From Lachnoclostridium sp. UBA1781 (GTDB lineage: Bacteria > Bacillota > Clostridia > Lachnospirales > Lachnospiraceae): 16,831 nucleotides of DNA. Of this stretch, positions 15,078-16,831 are shown piece after piece. The stretch's first letter is position 1. Each line of letters opens with the position of its first letter. The translations under genes were made by a program, and so were the position numbers. The DNA lies in assembly GCA_002315495.1 (NCBI GenBank), contig DCGJ01000097.1:2279-19109 (forward strand), written 5' to 3'. Below the pieces are notes generated by a model, which was not told the DNA's origin, did no database searches, and saw only the letters and a program-made list of their open reading frames with translations.

Positions 15078-15124
15078 TCAAAAAAAATCCCTCAAGAATC
15101 GCTAAAACAATTCCTGAAGGATTT
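15078..15124 (-). terminator. galE: Strong terminator of galE
   Basis: On the minus strand a 17-base-pair stem (arms 15085-15101 and 15108-15124, several G-T pairs, no mismatches) encloses a 6-base loop. It is followed by eight T residues. It begins 9 bases after the galE stop codon and would end the atp-galE transcript if the genes are cotranscribed. Confidence 0.93.
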
Positions 15125-15133
15125 TCATTCAAA

Positions 15134-16150
15134 TTATTTATCATATCCGTTCGGATTGGTGCTCTGCCATTTCCAGGTATCACGACACATATCCTCAAGC
15201 GTCTTCTCTGCGGTCCAGCCAAGAAGTTCCCTTGCCTTGGTCGCATCTGCGAAGCACTCCGCAATATCACCGGCACGACGAGGCGCAATCACATATGGAA
15301 TCGGAATGTTGTTTACCTTTTCAAACGCATGTACCATATCCAAAACACTGTAGCCGATGCCGGTACCAAGGTTAATGGTCTCAACACCCAGATTCCTGTT
15401 GGCATAACCAAGCGCTGCCACATGACCCTTTGCAAGATCGACCACATGGATATAATCACGCACACCGGTTCCATCCGGAGTCGGATAATCGTTACCGAAT
15501 ACGGAAAGTTTCTCTCTCTTTCCTACGGCGACCTGCGCGATGAACGGGAACAGGTTGTTCGGAATTCCTTGCGGATCCTCACCAATCATACCACTCTCGT
15601 GTGCACCAACCGGATTAAAATAGCGGAGAAGCACAACAGAAAGCTCCTTGTCAGCCAATGCGGTATCTCGCAAAATCTGTTCAATCATCCACTTGGTCCA
15701 GCCATACGGATTCGTACAGAAGCCCGGCTTCATATCCTCACGAAGCGGTACCTCCTCCGGAGTTCCGTAAACGGTAGCGGAAGAACTGAAGATGAACTTC
15801 TTGCAACCGTACTCACGCATAACCTCTAAAAGGGTAAGGGTGGTATCCAGGTTATTACGATAGTATTCTACCGGCTTGGCAACGGATTCACCAACTGCCT
15901 TAAGACCGGCAAAATGCACCACCGCATCAATTTCTTCTTTCTCAAACAATGCGCGAAGAGCCGTCTTGTCAGCGACATCCAATTCATAGGTCGGAATGGT
16001 CTTTCCAACAATCTTCTCTACTCTGCGAACTGCCTCCGGCTTACTGTTATAGAAGTTATCGGCGATAACTACATCATAGCCGGCATTTACCATCTCAACT
16101 GCGGTGTGGCTACCAATGTAACCTGCACCACCGGTCAATAAAACTGCCAT
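15134..16150 (-). CDS. galE: UDP-glucose 4-epimerase
   Basis: GalE interconverts UDP-glucose and UDP-galactose with bound NAD, for galactose use (Leloir pathway) and cell-surface polysaccharide synthesis. It is 338 residues, the usual length of the extended short-chain dehydrogenase/reductase type. The NAD-binding motif is TGGAGYIGSH (6-15). The catalytic residues Ser124 (FSSSATVYG), Tyr149 and Lys153 (YGWTK) fall at the same numbers as in the E. coli enzyme. GGAGG (16158-16162) lies 7 bases before the ATG. It begins 46 bases after the atpC stop; only a weak 5-base-pair hairpin lies between, so readthrough from the ATP synthase operon is plausible. No galK or galT gene adjoins it. Confidence 0.96.
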   Translation of the reverse strand: MAVLLTGGAGYIGSHTAVEMVNAGYDVVIADNFYNSKPEAVRRVEKIVGKTIPTYELDVADKTALRALFEKEEIDAVVHFAGLKAVGESVAKPVEYYRNNLDTTLTLLEVMREYGCKKFIFSSSATVYGTPEEVPLREDMKPGFCTNPYGWTKWMIEQILRDTALADKELSVVLLRYFNPVGAHESGMIGEDPQGIPNNLFPFIAQVAVGKREKLSVFGNDYPTPDGTGVRDYIHVVDLAKGHVAALGYANRNLGVETINLGTGIGYSVLDMVHAFEKVNNIPIPYVIAPRRAGDIAECFADATKARELLGWTAEKTLEDMCRDTWKWQSTNPNGYDK

Positions 16151-16196
16151 GGGTTCTCCTCCATTTCTATAAGGAAAGCGGTTCTATCCAAACCAA

Positions 16197-16607
16197 TTAA
16201 TGGTAGCGATCCGACAACTGAAGACGGAGCAACGCTTTCTTTAACGCCATCTCAGCGCGGTCGTAGTTAACATTATCCTCGGCCTTCAGTCGACGCTCCG
16301 CACGGATTCTTGCTTCCTCCGCACGGGCACGGTCGATTTCTTCCGGCCACTCACAGGCTTCCGCCAAAACAGTCACCTGATCAGGCAAAATCTCAAGGAA
16401 ACCCTCAAGAAGGGCTGCCTCTCTCACATTGCCATCTTTATGGATTCTCAAAATACCCGGTGCAACAATGGCCGTAAGCGGAATATGATTTTTGTAGATA
16501 CCCACATCGCCTTCCGTTGTTGTGAGCTCAATCATGTCCACATCCTCCTCAAAGAAAATGCGGTTCGGCGTATACACCTGTAATTTGAAATAAGCATTTT
16601 CAGCCAT
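16197..16607 (-). CDS. atpC: F1Fo ATP synthase epsilon subunit
   Basis: The epsilon subunit is part of the central stalk of F1; it couples rotation to catalysis and can inhibit ATP hydrolysis. It is 136 residues, a normal length. It has the N-terminal beta-sandwich (FKLQVYTPNRIFFEEDVDMI, GDVGIYKNHIPLTAIVAPG, FLEILPDQVTVLAE) and a C-terminal helical hairpin (about 88-131, rich in Ala, Arg and Glu). AAGGAG (16614-16619) lies 6 bases before the ATG. It starts 14 bases after the atpD stop, the standard atpD-atpC order of bacterial ATP synthase operons. Confidence 0.96.
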   Translation of the reverse strand: MAENAYFKLQVYTPNRIFFEEDVDMIELTTTEGDVGIYKNHIPLTAIVAPGILRIHKDGNVREAALLEGFLEILPDQVTVLAEACEWPEEIDRARAEEARIRAERRLKAEDNVNYDRAEMALKKALLRLQLSDRYH

Positions 16608-16621
16608 TGTATGCTCCTTAA

Positions 16622-16831
16622 TTACTGATTATCACGGTTGTTGTAACGGGCAACAACATCGTCGATGCTACCTGCATTTAAGAAGTAGCTCTCCGGAATG
16701 TTGTCATGCTTACCGTCAAGAATCTCCTTGAAGCCGCTGATGGTTTCGGAAACCGGAACGTATACGCCCGGAAGACCGGTGAACTGCTCAGCAACGTGGA
16801 ACGGCTGGGAAAGGAAACGCTGTACCTTTCT
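16622..16831 (-). CDS. atpD: F1Fo ATP synthase beta subunit, C-terminal part
   Basis: Only the last 69 codons lie in the window; the rest continues past the right edge. The translation contains the highly conserved beta-subunit C-terminal sequence (FLSQPFHVAEQFTG, then VPVSETISGFKEIL and DGKHDNIPESYF). The beta subunit carries the catalytic ATP sites of F1. The ending GSIDDVVARYNNRDNQ is followed by TAA at 16622-16624, and atpC follows after 14 bases. There is no sign of damage in the visible part. Confidence 0.95.
   Translation of the reverse strand, partial: RKVQRFLSQPFHVAEQFTGLPGVYVPVSETISGFKEILDGKHDNIPESYFLNAGSIDDVVARYNNRDNQ

Noticed and set aside
1..16831. CRISPR arrays, insertion sequences, rRNA genes or phage genes
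   Set aside because: No regularly spaced repeats, transposase or phage motifs, or rRNA-like stretches were found on either strand by reading.

Overview
The window looks like chromosomal DNA of a Gram-positive anaerobe of the Clostridia, most likely a fibre-degrading member of the Lachnospiraceae (Butyrivibrio/Roseburia/Agathobacter-like). This is inferred from a GH10 xylanase lipoprotein, strong AGGAGG-type ribosome binding sites, TTGACA/TATAAT promoters, a TIGR03905-type TSCPD protein, and the style of the MurG and DUF4143 proteins. I did not identify the species.

Layout, left to right. (1) Positions 1-170 hold a promoter firing leftwards out of the window and a probable terminator. (2) A GH10 endoxylanase lipoprotein (minus, 171-1466) is divergent from a very large plus-strand gene (1773-5687). 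That gene encodes a soluble 1304-residue protein joining a LacI/GalR-type sugar-binding fold, a region I cannot assign, a degenerate GGDEF domain, an intact EAL (c-di-GMP phosphodiesterase) domain and a C-terminal beta-helix-like repeat domain. (3) A lone, A+T-rich DUF4143-type AAA ATPase (minus, 5760-6992) shares a bidirectional terminator with it. (4) Two tRNA-Leu genes (anticodons AAG and CAG) follow, each with its own promoter and terminator. (5) deoB (phosphopentomutase) lies behind an 864-residue membrane-anchored protein with a C39-like domain that seems to lack its catalytic residues. (6) A plus-strand HIT-family gene converges on the minus-strand run mtnN - TSCPD gene - murG. (7) A small membrane-anchored protein follows, then a 290-bp A+T-rich intergenic stretch. 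(8) galE, atpC and the 3' end of atpD close the window; they belong to the end of an ATP synthase operon entering from the right.

Most of the right two thirds is housekeeping: nucleoside salvage (deoB, mtnN), cell-wall synthesis (murG), UDP-sugar interconversion (galE) and ATP synthase. The part most worth attention is the left third. There an exported xylanase sits back to back with a cytosolic protein whose layout suggests that sugar sensing is coupled to c-di-GMP breakdown, and which carries a beta-helix domain of a kind normally found outside the cell. Other points of interest are the pseudo-peptidase C39 domain, the A34-bearing tRNA-Leu, a dockerin-like calcium-loop sequence inside the xylanase catalytic domain, and a start-less open frame upstream of the small membrane protein.
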